Shown here: one piece after another, positions 46,265 to 55,027 of the stretch
How positions within the stretch are numbered: position 1 is the stretch's first letter
How the letters are laid out: each line of letters starts with the position of its first letter
Assembly: GCF_900156695.1 (NCBI RefSeq)
Contig: NZ_FTOM01000001.1
Location: forward strand, 372,001 to 436,000
Reading direction: 5' to 3'
Origin: Phaeovulum vinaykumarii
GTDB taxonomy: Bacteria > Pseudomonadota > Alphaproteobacteria > Rhodobacterales > Rhodobacteraceae
DNA length: 64,000 nt
Made by a program: the position numbers and the translations under genes
The notes under the pieces: generated by a model
The model's input: the letters and a program-made list of their open reading frames with translations, nothing else
What the model was told of the DNA's origin: nothing
Database searches by the model: none

Positions 46265-47311
46265 ATGAAGATACTCGACACGACGCTGCGCGACGGCTCC
46301 TATGTCATCAATTTCGGCTTCACCGCCGCACAGACCGCCGATATCGCGGGCGAGCTCGACCGCGCCGGGATCGACCTGATCGAGGTCGGCCACGGCGTCG
46401 GGCTGAACGCCGGCCCGCATGGGCAGGGCATGGCCGCCGAAACCGACGAAGGCTACATGGCCGCCACCGCCGGCGCGGTGCAGAACGCGCTGTGGGGGAT
46501 GTTCGCCATTCCCGGCATCTGCGATCTGTCGCATCTGGATGCCTGCATCGACCACGGCATGGGCTTCCTGCGCTTCGGCGTGTCGATCGACGCCTATCAG
46601 AAGGTCCATCCCTTCATCGAGAAGGCCAAATCCGCGGACATGATGGTCTGCGTCAACTTCATGAAATCCTATGCGCGCGAGCCCCTCCTCTTCGAACAGG
46701 CCGCCCGCGACGTGGTCAGGACCGGCGCCGATTACGTCTATGTGGTCGACTCGGCCGGCAACATGACGCCCCGCCGCGTGCGCCAGTATTGCGAGCGCAT
46801 CGGCGATCTGGCCTTCGGCTTTCACGCCCACAACAACCTCGGCCTGGCCATGGCCAATGCGCTGGCCGCCGAGGAATGCGGCGCGCAGATCATCGACTGT
46901 TCGCTTCAGGGGATGGGGCGGTGCACCGGCAACACCATGACCGAACATTTCGTGGCGCTGATGCAGCGCGAGGGCAAGCTGGGCCATATCGACCTGATCG
47001 CGCTGCTGGATGCGGCCGAGGAAAAGGTCCGCCCGCTGCTGTCGCAGGTGGGCCATGACAGCGTGGACCTGATCTGCGGCTATGCGGGGTTCCATTCGTC
47101 CTACATGGACGTGATCCGGCGCAATGCCATCGACTTTGACGTCGATCCGCGGCTTCTGATCATCGAGGTCTGCAAGGACAACCAGTCCGAGGCCCCCGAG
47201 GCCCTGGTGCGCGCCAAGGCCGAGGCCCTGCGCGACGCCAGCGCGGCACGCGGCTTCCGCCACCGCTTCCCGCTGACCCAGTATTTCGGCAACGAACAGG
47301 AAGACCTCTGA
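46265..47311 (+). CDS. DRE-TIM aldolase (4-hydroxy-2-oxovalerate aldolase/HMG-CoA lyase-like)
   Basis: A 348-residue TIM-barrel carbon-carbon lyase or synthase. It begins ILDTTLRDGSYVINFGFT, the metal-binding DTTLRDG motif of the DRE-TIM superfamily, and later has VYVVDSAGNMTPRRV and FGFHAHNNLGLAMANALAA (the HxHN metal ligands). The close is GMGRCTGNTMTEHFVALM. ATG 46265 is used; earlier codons are noise. It is the first gene of a seven-gene operon and could make or cleave a hydroxy-keto acid that is then activated by the next gene. Confidence 0.9.
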   Translation: MKILDTTLRDGSYVINFGFTAAQTADIAGELDRAGIDLIEVGHGVGLNAGPHGQGMAAETDEGYMAATAGAVQNALWGMFAIPGICDLSHLDACIDHGMGFLRFGVSIDAYQKVHPFIEKAKSADMMVCVNFMKSYAREPLLFEQAARDVVRTGADYVYVVDSAGNMTPRRVRQYCERIGDLAFGFHAHNNLGLAMANALAAEECGAQIIDCSLQGMGRCTGNTMTEHFVALMQREGKLGHIDLIALLDAAEEKVRPLLSQVGHDSVDLICGYAGFHSSYMDVIRRNAIDFDVDPRLLIIEVCKDNQSEAPEALVRAKAEALRDASAARGFRHRFPLTQYFGNEQEDL

Positions 47312-47324
47312 GGGGGACCGGGCG

Positions 47325-48764
47325 ATGTCGGAGCTGATCGCGCGCTATTTCGACCGTCTCGCCGGGCGCGAGGACGCGGTTCTGACCGACCTGTCGGGGG
47401 GCCTGCGGCGCAGCGTCACCGGGCGCGATCTGCCCGACCTCACGGACCGGGTGGCGGGCTGGCTCGCGGCGCAGGGCGTGCAGCGCGGCGACCGCGTGGT
47501 CGCGGTCTTCGACAACCGGCTCGAGGCGGCGCTTCTGTTGCTGGCGGCCTTGCGCCACGGGATCACGCTCTGCCTGCAACCGGCCAATGCCGAAGCGCAG
47601 GCGCTTGCCGATCTGGCCGCGGGGCTGGGCGCACGCGCCATCATCAGCGCCGCCACCCCCTGCCCCGAAGGCGCCACGCCCCTGACCCTGGAGGCGGCCG
47701 CGGCCAGCCCCGCGCACCCCGCCCCCGATCTGGCACCGCAGACGCCCTTCACGCTGACCTTCACCAGCGGCTCGACCGGGGCGCCCAAGGGCATTCTGCA
47801 TGCCGCGGAAAGCTTCCTGGGATGCGCCGCGGCCTTCAACCGCCAGACCGGGATCGGCGCGGGCGACCGCTTCCTGAACGTCATGCCGATGTATTACATG
47901 GCCGGCATCTTCAATGGCCTTCTGGCGCCGCTTGCGGCCGGGGCGTCGGTGGTCATCGACGCGGCCTTCGGCACCCCCACCGCGCTGCGCTTCTGGCCGC
48001 GCGTGGCCGAGGAGGGGATCACCGCGCTCTGGCTCTCGCCGACGATGCTGTCGCTGGTGATGCGGCTCGATCGCGGCGACAAGGTGCTGCCCGCGGGCTT
48101 TCGGCGGCTGTTCGTGGGAACCGGGGCGATGGCCGCGCGCGACGCACAGGCGTTTCTGGACAGCTACGGGATGGCGCCGCTGCAATCCTACGGGCTGTCC
48201 GAGCTGCTCTATATCTCGGTCGACGATCCGGGCCAGCCCCATTTCGGCAGTGTCGGCCGCCCGCTCGACGGCGTGAGGGTCCATCTCGATGCCGACGGGC
48301 GGCTGGGCTTTTCCACCCCGCATGCCTTCCTGGGTTATCTGGTCGAGGGCGCGCTGATCCCGCCCGAGCCGGTCTTTGCCACCAGCGATCTGGGCGCGCT
48401 CGAGGACGGGATCCTGTCGATCCTGGGCCGCAGCGACGACATCATCCTGCGCGGCGGCGTCAACGTGAATCCCATCGAGATCGAACGCGCGCTGGCGCCG
48501 CTGTTCAAGGGGCGGGGCTTCTGCGTCACCGGCCTGCCCGATGCCACGCTGGGCCAGAAGGTGGTTCTGGTCTTCGAGGGCGCGACCGCGCGCCCCGAGG
48601 ATGACGAGATCTGGGCCCGCGCCCGCCAGATCGTGGCGCAGGGCCCCGGACGCGCGCAGCTGGACGCGCGCGCGCAGATCGCGGCGCTGCCGCTGGGGCC
48701 AACGGGCAAGATCCGCCGCGCGGCCCTGCGCGAAACGCTGGCCGCGGCGGAGGGGGCGGCGTGA
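47325..48764 (+). CDS. AMP-dependent acyl ligase/synthetase
   Basis: A 479-residue ANL-superfamily enzyme that activates a carboxylic acid with ATP. The P-loop is TLTFTSGSTGAPKGILHAAES, followed by QSYGLSELLYIS (A5-like) and LGRSDDIILRGGVNVNPIEIERAL (A8). The closing LPLGPTGKIRRAALRE carries the catalytic lysine. It is slightly short. With an acyl carrier protein three genes downstream, it may load the acyl group onto ACP rather than CoA. Confidence 0.92.
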   Translation: MSELIARYFDRLAGREDAVLTDLSGGLRRSVTGRDLPDLTDRVAGWLAAQGVQRGDRVVAVFDNRLEAALLLLAALRHGITLCLQPANAEAQALADLAAGLGARAIISAATPCPEGATPLTLEAAAASPAHPAPDLAPQTPFTLTFTSGSTGAPKGILHAAESFLGCAAAFNRQTGIGAGDRFLNVMPMYYMAGIFNGLLAPLAAGASVVIDAAFGTPTALRFWPRVAEEGITALWLSPTMLSLVMRLDRGDKVLPAGFRRLFVGTGAMAARDAQAFLDSYGMAPLQSYGLSELLYISVDDPGQPHFGSVGRPLDGVRVHLDADGRLGFSTPHAFLGYLVEGALIPPEPVFATSDLGALEDGILSILGRSDDIILRGGVNVNPIEIERALAPLFKGRGFCVTGLPDATLGQKVVLVFEGATARPEDDEIWARARQIVAQGPGRAQLDARAQIAALPLGPTGKIRRAALRETLAAAEGAA

Positions 48765-49582
48765 TCCTGGGGCTGAGCCATATCGCGCTGGGCACCGACG
48801 ACATTGCGGGGGCCAGCGCGCGCCTGGAACGGCTGGGCTATGGCCTGCGCTTCGACGAACCCGCGCTGGAGAACCACCCCGACAAGGCCGATTTTCTTGA
48901 CCATTACCAGCCGCGCCACCATATCCGCGCGCTGGCGGCCGAGGGCGCGATGGCGATCGAGCTGCTCGATCACGGCGCGCTGGGCACCGAGCAGAGCGCG
49001 GCCCTGATCCCGGTCTTGCGCGGGCCCGCCCCGCTGGCCGACTGGACCCCGGTCGCGGCGGCGGAGCTGCCGCTGGCCCCCGAGGCCTGGCCGGCGCTGG
49101 AACGGGCGCTTGATGCGCGCCCGCGCGCCTTTCATGACCCGGTGTTGAAGCTGACCTTCCTGTGGCTCGACAGCACGCAGGCCCCCGGCCTGCACGCCTG
49201 CGTGCTGCCCCATGATGCCGACGCCGCCCCCGCGGATCTGCTGGCGGCGCTGCGCTTTCGCGCCGATCCCGCGCGCGGGCTCTGGTCGCTGCTGACGCCC
49301 CTGCCCGCGCTTCAGGCCCGGCTGATCCCGCTGCCGCGCCGCCCGGCACCGGGCTGGGCCGTGGTGCCGCGCCTCGATCAGCGCGGCTGCGCCTGCCTGG
49401 CGCTGATGGCGCGCGGCACCGGCGCCGCCCTACCCCCCGCCGCCCTACCCCCGGCCCTGGCCACCGCCTTGCGCGGCTCCAGCCGATCCTTTAGCCTGAC
49501 CGTCGCCCACAAGCCCTGCCGCATCACGATGGCCTTGCCCGGCCAGGGGCCCTTTGTCGAATTGGTGGAACCCCAGACATGA
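48761..49582 (+). CDS. VOC-superfamily (glyoxalase-like) protein
   Basis: A 273-residue protein starting LGLSHIALGTDDIAGASARLERLGYGLRF, a VOC beta-alpha-beta start with the metal-type histidine, and with MAIELLDHG further on. A second half (HACVLPHDADAAPADLLAALRFRAD) may be a second module. It overlaps both neighbours by ATGA. It may be an epimerase, lyase or dioxygenase-like enzyme acting on the acyl precursor; the reaction is unknown. Confidence 0.75.
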   Translation: MILGLSHIALGTDDIAGASARLERLGYGLRFDEPALENHPDKADFLDHYQPRHHIRALAAEGAMAIELLDHGALGTEQSAALIPVLRGPAPLADWTPVAAAELPLAPEAWPALERALDARPRAFHDPVLKLTFLWLDSTQAPGLHACVLPHDADAAPADLLAALRFRADPARGLWSLLTPLPALQARLIPLPRRPAPGWAVVPRLDQRGCACLALMARGTGAALPPAALPPALATALRGSSRSFSLTVAHKPCRITMALPGQGPFVELVEPQT

Positions 49583-50238
49583 TCATCGACCTGACCATGA
49601 CGCTCCGCGAGGGGCTGATGACCTTTCCCGTCCATTGGCACCCGGTGGTGGAAATCACCCAGCTGGGCCGCTTCGAGGTCGAGGGCCGCGAGACCCGCAA
49701 GATCGTGCTGGGCACGCATACCGGCACCCATGTCGATGCGCCCCGCCATTTCGTGAAGGCCGGCACCACGATCGAGAAGACCGACCTCGACCTTTACCAC
49801 GGGCCGGCGCGGGTGCTCGATTTCACGGACCTGCCCGACAAGACCGAGATCACGCTGGAGATGCTTCAGGCGCGCATCGGCGCCGATTTCCCGCCGCGTA
49901 TCCTGTTCCGCTATGACTGGGAGCGCCGGCTCGACAATCTCGAATATTATTCCCACCACCCCTATCTGTCCGAGGACGCCTGCCGCTGGCTGGTGGCGCA
50001 GGGGGTGAAGCTGGTGGGCTTCGATGCCCCCATGCCCGACGATCCGCGCAACGGCCGCGGCGCCGAGAAGGACTCGCCCAACCACACCATCTTGCTGGGC
50101 GGCGGCACGGCGATCCTGGAATATCTGGTCAATCTGGCGCAGATCCCGCCGGGCGATTTCATCCTGTCGGCCCTGCCGATCAAGATCGCCGAGGGCGATG
50201 GCGCGCCGGTGCGCGCGGTGGCGATCGTGGCGGATTGA
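49579..50238 (+). CDS. Cyclase/kynurenine-formamidase-like metal hydrolase
   Basis: A 219-residue cyclase-family protein. The metal motif is LGTHTGTHVDAPRHFVKAG (HxGTHxDxPxHF) and the start is MIIDLTMTLREG. The conserved GFDAPMPDDPRNGRGAEKDSPNHTILLGGG is near the C-terminus. Relatives hydrolyse formamides or cyclic compounds. In the operon it probably processes the acid or amide precursor. Confidence 0.88.
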   Translation: MIIDLTMTLREGLMTFPVHWHPVVEITQLGRFEVEGRETRKIVLGTHTGTHVDAPRHFVKAGTTIEKTDLDLYHGPARVLDFTDLPDKTEITLEMLQARIGADFPPRILFRYDWERRLDNLEYYSHHPYLSEDACRWLVAQGVKLVGFDAPMPDDPRNGRGAEKDSPNHTILLGGGTAILEYLVNLAQIPPGDFILSALPIKIAEGDGAPVRAVAIVAD

Positions 50239-50254
50239 GCGGGGGAGACGGGCG

Positions 50255-50512
50255 ATGAACGCAGTCGAGAGCTGGGCGTCGGACTATGTGGCGCGCATTG
50301 ATCCGGGCTTTGCCGCGCTGACGCCCGAGGCGCAGCGGCAGGAAAACCTGTTCACCTCGGGGCGTCTCGATTCCATGGCGCTGATGAACCTGCTGCTGGA
50401 CGCCGAAGGCCAGTTCGGCTTTTCCTTCACGCCCGAGGCGTTTCAGGACCGGCGGCTTCAGACCATCGCCGGGCTGGCCGAGGTGGTGGCCGAGCTGACA
50501 GGCGCGGCATGA
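50255..50512 (+). CDS. Acyl carrier protein
   Basis: An 85-residue carrier from ATG 50255 behind GGGGGAGACGG. The phosphopantetheine site is LFTSGRLDSMALMNLLLDAE, with the DSM serine, followed by a typical helix pattern and EVVAELTGA. It lies between the hydrolase and an acyltransferase and overlaps the latter by ATGA, suggesting a dedicated carrier for this pathway rather than fatty-acid ACP. Confidence 0.9.
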   Translation: MNAVESWASDYVARIDPGFAALTPEAQRQENLFTSGRLDSMALMNLLLDAEGQFGFSFTPEAFQDRRLQTIAGLAEVVAELTGAA

Positions 50513-51285
50513 TCACCCGCGCCGAGATCGTCGCCGCGCTGGCCGAGGCCGGGCTGGAACCGGGCATGACCGTCTTCAGCCATGCCAACATCGCCTTCTT
50601 CGGCCGGGTCGAGGGCGCGGCCACGATGGAGGATCTGATCGCGGTCATGCTGGGCGCCTTTGCCGAGGTGCTGGGCCCCGACGGCACGCTGGTCCTGCCC
50701 GCCTTCACCTATTCCTTCGGCTCGGACAAGGCCGAGAAGCTGTTTGATGTGCAAAACAGCCTCTCGACCACCTCGGGGATGGGCAATGCCCTCATCACGC
50801 AGGGAACCGGCGTGCGCTCGGTCGATCCGATGCTGTCGGTCGTGGCCACGGGTGGACAGGCCGCGGCGCTCTGCGCGGATGTGGGGCCGGTCTGCTTTGG
50901 CCCCGACAGCATCTGGGCGCGGCTGCACGCGGCCGATGCGATGATCTGCAATCTCAACTTCGACAGCGGCTCGACCTATCTGCATTGGGTCGAACGCGAA
51001 TTGGGCGTGCCCTACCGCAGCGACATCCCGATGGCGGGCACCATCGTCGATCGGGGCGTGGCGCGCCCGGCGCAGGTGGTCTATTCGGGCCGCGCGCTGG
51101 ACGACCCGCAGGCGGTGCCGAAATTCGAGGCCTGGCACGACGCCTGCCTTGCCGCCGGGATCAGCCGCCGGGTGAACCTGGGCCGCGGGCAGATCGTGGC
51201 CCAGCGCGCCCGCGCCGCGCGCGACTTCCTGGCCGGGCAACTGGCCGATCATCCGCGCCTTCTGACCGCGGGACATGCGCCATGA
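50509..51285 (+). CDS. AAC(3)-family N-acyltransferase
   Basis: A 258-residue member of the aminoglycoside 3-N-acetyltransferase family. It has VFSHANIAFFGRVEGA, DGTLVLPAFTYSFG, the substrate region GMGNALITQGTGVRSVDPMLSVVATG, and NLNFDSGSTYLHWVERELGVPYR. Chromosomal relatives within glycan clusters acylate amino sugars, so antibiotic resistance should not be assumed. Directly after an ACP gene, it may transfer the activated acyl group to an amine on a surface sugar. Confidence 0.88.
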   Translation: MITRAEIVAALAEAGLEPGMTVFSHANIAFFGRVEGAATMEDLIAVMLGAFAEVLGPDGTLVLPAFTYSFGSDKAEKLFDVQNSLSTTSGMGNALITQGTGVRSVDPMLSVVATGGQAAALCADVGPVCFGPDSIWARLHAADAMICNLNFDSGSTYLHWVERELGVPYRSDIPMAGTIVDRGVARPAQVVYSGRALDDPQAVPKFEAWHDACLAAGISRRVNLGRGQIVAQRARAARDFLAGQLADHPRLLTAGHAP

Positions 51286-52601
51286 GCGCGCCGCTTCAGG
51301 CCGAACCGGCCGGCATCGGCGCCACCATGCACGGCTGGGTGCGCGATCTCTTCCCGATCCGGCGCAGCCTGTCGGGCCCCGGCGTGCGCCAGACCCTGGA
51401 CTATCTGGCCGAACTGATGCCGGGCCTCGACATCCACGAGATCGCCTCGGGGACCGAGGCGCTGGACTGGACCGTGCCCGACGAATGGACGCTGCGCGCC
51501 GCCCATGTCGAGACCGAGACCGGCGCGCGGGTCATCGACCTCGACGATCACGGGCTGCATGTGCTGGGCTATTCCGAGCCGGTCGATGCCTGGATGGATC
51601 TCGAGACGCTGCAAGAGCATCTCTATTCCCTGCCCGACCAGCCCGAGGCCATTCCCTATGTGACCTCGTATTACAAGCGGCGCTGGGGCTTCTGTCTCAG
51701 CCAGCGCCAGCGCGACGCGCTGCGCCCCGGCCGCTATCGCGCGGTGATCGACGCCGATCTGAAGCCGGGCGTGCTGAACTATGCCGATCTTGTGTTGCCG
51801 GGCGAAAGCGACCGCGAGATCTTGATCTCGACCTACATCTGCCACCCGATGATGGCCAACAACGAATTGTCAGGCCCGGCGGTGGCCACGGCGCTGGCGC
51901 GCTGGCTGGCGGACCGGCCGCGGCGCTTCACCTACCGCTTCGTCTTCGTCCCCGAAACCATCGGCGCGATCATCTATCTCAGCCGCCACATGGACGAGAT
52001 GAAGGCCCGCACCCATGCCGGTTTCGTGCTGACCTGCCTGGGCGATGACCGCGCCTGGTCGTTCATGCCCTCGCGCCGGGGGGGCACCGTCGCCGACCGC
52101 GCCGCGCGGCATGTGCTGGAGCGGTTCGCGCCGGGCTACACGGCCTATTCCTTCCTCGAGCGCGGCAGCGACGAGCGCCAGTATTGCAGCCCGCGGGTCG
52201 ATCTGCCGGTGGTGTCGATCATGCGCTCGAAATACGCCACCTACCCGGAATACCACACCTCGCTCGACGATCTCGATCTGGTCACGCCCACGGGGCTTGA
52301 GGGCGGGCTGGCGATGATGCAGGCCGCGATCCGCGCGCTCGAGGCCAACCGGACCTATCGCGCCACCCTGCCGGGCGAGCCGCAGCTGGGCAAGCGCGGG
52401 CTTTATCCCACGCTGAGCACGCGCGAATCGGGCATTCAGGTGCGGGTGATGATGAACATCCTGGCCTATGCCGACGGGCAGATGGACCTGCTGGAGATGG
52501 CCGAGCTGATCGGCGCGGACATTTTCCACTGCGCCGAGATCGCCGAGCGTCTGTGCGCGCATGGTCTGCTGGAGATCGTCCCCGCCCCCGAAAGGGGCTG
52601 A
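51282..52601 (+). CDS. DUF4910/M28-like aminopeptidase-domain protein
   Basis: A 439-residue protein of the DUF4910 type (M28-like fold plus a DUF2172 region and C-terminal winged helix), often seen in polysaccharide clusters. Metal-type motifs are ILISTYICHPMMANNELSGPAVATALARWL, then FVFVPETIGAIIYLSRH, and PEYHTSLDDLDLVTPTGL. The tail (EMAELIGADIFHCAEIAERLCAHGLLE) looks like a helix-turn-helix-type domain. The start overlaps the acyltransferase stop (ATGA). It could trim or transfer an amino acyl group; its role is unproven. Confidence 0.88.
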   Translation: MSAPLQAEPAGIGATMHGWVRDLFPIRRSLSGPGVRQTLDYLAELMPGLDIHEIASGTEALDWTVPDEWTLRAAHVETETGARVIDLDDHGLHVLGYSEPVDAWMDLETLQEHLYSLPDQPEAIPYVTSYYKRRWGFCLSQRQRDALRPGRYRAVIDADLKPGVLNYADLVLPGESDREILISTYICHPMMANNELSGPAVATALARWLADRPRRFTYRFVFVPETIGAIIYLSRHMDEMKARTHAGFVLTCLGDDRAWSFMPSRRGGTVADRAARHVLERFAPGYTAYSFLERGSDERQYCSPRVDLPVVSIMRSKYATYPEYHTSLDDLDLVTPTGLEGGLAMMQAAIRALEANRTYRATLPGEPQLGKRGLYPTLSTRESGIQVRVMMNILAYADGQMDLLEMAELIGADIFHCAEIAERLCAHGLLEIVPAPERG

Positions 52602-52671
52602 CGACAGAGCGGCCCCGCCCCGCCGATCCGACGGGCCGGGGCGCGCGTGCCGCGCAGACGTTTCAGGCGCC

Positions 52672-53499
52672 TCAGGCGGGCTGGGACAGCCGGTCGAGCA
52701 GCGCGGCCAGCGGCGCGTCGATCCGGGTGATGCCCAGTTCCTCGAGGAAGCGCTCCTCCATCCGGGTCAGCGCGCCCTCGATCAGCGCGAAATGCGGCCC
52801 GCCCGAGCGTTTCATGATCTGGCGCGCGAAGATCCGCAGGGTCTGGTCATCGAAGCGCGTGCCCATGAAGACGAAGCCGCGGCCGGTGCGCAGGGTCTGC
52901 ACCGCCTCGGGGATGGGGGTCTGGATGTCGATCTCGGTCAGGACCTCGACGTAATCGCTGTCCGACAGCAGGAAGGAATATCCCGGCGCGACAAGGCCAT
53001 GCGGTTTGTAGAGCAGAACCTCCCAGGACGGATCGGCGCCCTTGCAGGGCTGGCCTGCGCTGTCATAGGCGCGCCACCAATCGGTGCTGCCCTGTTCCTG
53101 GCGCGCGGTGCCCTGCACCCAGCCCCAGTTGACCCCGGCCTGGCGCAGCGCGGCAATCGCGGCGCCGTCATACCAGGCATCGACGATCATCGGCGGGCGC
53201 AGCGCAACCAGACGGTCCCAGAGCGGGTTCGGCCCCGGCGCGCCGGCAAAGGCGCGCTGCACGATCTCCTCGAGCTTGGCGCGGAAACGGCGGCTCTCGA
53301 CGAATTGCGCCACCGCCCAGAGATTGCCGGCCGCGCGCTTCGGCGGGCGCACCTCGGCCTCGATCGCGGCGCAGAGCGCGGCCGGATCGGCCGGCCCGCC
53401 GCCGGGCGTCAGGGCCGCGGCCCCCGCGCCCACATAGGGGATCAGCCGGCCCGCAGAGAGCCCGGCGACCACCTCGTCCAGCGCATCGGCCATGGTCAT
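52672..53499 (-). CDS. SIR2-like protein in the nifB operon
   Basis: A 275-residue protein opening LSAGRLIPYVGAGAAAL, an NAD-site-like GAG motif of SIR2-type folds. Later text is WDRLVALRPPMIVDAWYD, LLYKPHGLV and GRGFVFMGTRFDDQTLRIFARQIM, similar to SIR2_2-type proteins. It is probably an NAD- or ADP-ribose-handling enzyme. The start overlaps the nifT stop as ATGA, so it is expressed with the nif genes. Its role in nitrogen fixation is not clear from sequence. Confidence 0.75.
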   Translation of the reverse strand: MTMADALDEVVAGLSAGRLIPYVGAGAAALTPGGGPADPAALCAAIEAEVRPPKRAAGNLWAVAQFVESRRFRAKLEEIVQRAFAGAPGPNPLWDRLVALRPPMIVDAWYDGAAIAALRQAGVNWGWVQGTARQEQGSTDWWRAYDSAGQPCKGADPSWEVLLYKPHGLVAPGYSFLLSDSDYVEVLTEIDIQTPIPEAVQTLRTGRGFVFMGTRFDDQTLRIFARQIMKRSGGPHFALIEGALTRMEERFLEELGITRIDAPLAALLDRLSQPA

Positions 53500-53705
53500 T
53501 CCTCCGCGCGCTTGCGCGCCTCGACGGTGATCGGCAGCTTGGGCGGCGTGTCGAAGGCGGGCATGTCGAACACCCAGCCGTTGCTCAGCTTGGCCCAGCC
53601 GCCCCAGAGTTCGGGCTTTTCCTGCTCGACGATCATTTCCTCGAGGTCTTTCTTGGCGACATAGGCCTCGAGGCCCTTGGGGGTTTCGCGGATCATCACT
53701 TTCAT
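53496..53705 (-). CDS. nifT: NifT/FixU
   Basis: A 69-residue protein with MKVMIRETPKGLEAYVAKKDLEE, then WGGWAKLSNGWVFDMPAFDTPPKLPITVEA, the standard NifT/FixU pattern. It is a small nitrogen-fixation accessory protein of unclear biochemical role. It follows nifZ on the same strand, 68 bp downstream, and overlaps the SIR2-like gene. Confidence 0.93.
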   Translation of the reverse strand: MKVMIRETPKGLEAYVAKKDLEEMIVEQEKPELWGGWAKLSNGWVFDMPAFDTPPKLPITVEARKRAEE

Positions 53706-53773
53706 GTCGGGCTCCTGTTCAGGGGTCGGTCGTGCAACGGCAGATCGAGAGGCGTCTTTTTCAGGGGGGCGGA

Positions 53774-54121
53774 TCAGTCCTGCGGCACCGCCGCGGCGCT
53801 GGCATGCGCGCGCGAGGCCTCGCGGGTCAGGGGCGCGCCGTCCGGCACCAGCTCCTTGGCGCGCATGCCGACGATGGTGCCACGGTCGATGAAGTCGATG
53901 GCGTAGATGTAATAGCGTTGCAGGAAGGTGCCGATGTCGCGGACATAGCCCACGTCGCCCTTGTGCACGACCATCTCGCCGATATCGACCCCCCAGACGG
54001 TGCCGTCGTTGCGCACGCTGATGCGCGCCTGCACCTTGTCGCCGGGCTGATAGGCCGGGGGATCATAGACCTCGATCGCATCTTCGGGACGATCGGCGGC
54101 GGGGGCCACGGGGTCAGTCAT
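53774..54121 (-). CDS. nifZ: NifZ
   Basis: A 115-residue nitrogenase maturation factor that helps join the P-cluster precursors of NifDK. It has YQPGDKVQARISVRNDGTV, then GEMVVHKGDVGYVRDIGTFLQRYYIYAIDFIDRGTIVGMRAKEL, as in NifZ. The start ATG 54119-54121 lies inside the end of the upstream gene (8-bp overlap). Confidence 0.92.
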   Translation of the reverse strand: MTDPVAPAADRPEDAIEVYDPPAYQPGDKVQARISVRNDGTVWGVDIGEMVVHKGDVGYVRDIGTFLQRYYIYAIDFIDRGTIVGMRAKELVPDGAPLTREASRAHASAAAVPQD

Positions 54122-55025
54122 TCTCGCTCTCCTCTGATCGAGCCTCGGATCGGGCGGGAACCGCGGCGGCCGGCGGCGTCGGCGCGGGGGCAGCAGCAGT
54201 GGGGATGGACGTTGTGGGGATGGGCGTTGTGGGGATGGGCGTTGCAGGGGTTTCCTCGGCGGGGGCGAACCCCTGCGGCAGGCCCAGTTCGGCCAGACGG
54301 GCACGGGCGGCCTCGCGCACCGGGGGTTCGGGGTCGAGCGCCAGCGTCAGCGCCACCTCGGCACCGGCGCATTCGGCCACGGCATGGCGCACGCGCAGAT
54401 CGGGGTCGGTGGCCAGACGCGCCTGGCCCGCCGCCCCCAGCCGCGGCGCCAGAAGACGGCGCACCAGCGGGTCGGGGTCGTTCATCATGTGGACCAGCCA
54501 GTCGGCGCCGATCCGACGCGCCACGACCTTGCGCACGCCGGCATCGGGGTCGCGCACCATCGTCGGCAGAAGGCCGGTGTCGCAACGGCTGACCGCGACC
54601 TGGCGGACATAGGCGTCCTCGTCATCCATCAGCGGCCCCAGCGCATCGGGCGGCAGACGGTGGGCCACGGCCACGCGCACGGTGCGGTCGGGATCCTTGA
54701 TCCGGGTGCGGGCCTGGGTCGCGGGCAGCCGCAAAAGCGCGACCGCCCGCACGCCCGGGTCGGGATCGTCCAGAAGCGCCGGCAGCCGGAACAGGGTGGC
54801 CCGGCGCGCAGCCTGCGCGCGGACCTCGAAATAGGGATGGCTCAGCATCCCGTCGGCCAGATCGGGGTTGAGCAGGAAGAACCGCTCGATCCGCTTGGTG
54901 TAGCGGTCGTTCAGGCAGGCCCAGCCCTGCCCGCACAGCCCCAGCCCCCGGAGCGACTCGTGCGCGCAGCTGCCGCAGTCGATCGCGGCGCCCTGCCAGT
55001 CGAGGGGCTCGGGGCCATCGGTCAT
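54114..55025 (-). CDS. 4Fe-4S leucine-rich-variant (LRV) repeat protein
   Basis: A 303-residue protein with an N-terminal iron-sulfur cysteine cluster (IDCGSCAHES, GLCGQGWACLND) followed by about eight helical LRV/HEAT-like repeats of roughly 24 residues (DPDPGVRAVALLRLP, DPDRTVRVAVAHRLP, DEDAYVRQVAVSRC, DPDLRVRHAVAECAG). The C-terminal 50 residues are Pro/Thr/Ala-rich and contain repeated TPIPT. LRV proteins occur next to nifB in several diazotrophs. The role may be scaffolding in cofactor assembly. Confidence 0.88.
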   Translation of the reverse strand: MTDGPEPLDWQGAAIDCGSCAHESLRGLGLCGQGWACLNDRYTKRIERFFLLNPDLADGMLSHPYFEVRAQAARRATLFRLPALLDDPDPGVRAVALLRLPATQARTRIKDPDRTVRVAVAHRLPPDALGPLMDDEDAYVRQVAVSRCDTGLLPTMVRDPDAGVRKVVARRIGADWLVHMMNDPDPLVRRLLAPRLGAAGQARLATDPDLRVRHAVAECAGAEVALTLALDPEPPVREAARARLAELGLPQGFAPAEETPATPIPTTPIPTTSIPTAAAPAPTPPAAAVPARSEARSEESEND

Positions 55026-55027
55026 GG

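Noticed and set aside
44167-47058. 963-codon plus-strand ORF across waaA, glycosyltransferase and aldolase genes
   Set aside because: It crosses three real genes in other frames and changes character at each boundary.
50509-51285. Aminoglycoside resistance gene
   Set aside because: The AAC(3)-like gene lies in a biosynthetic operon next to an ACP; a glycan or metabolite acyltransferase is more likely than resistance.
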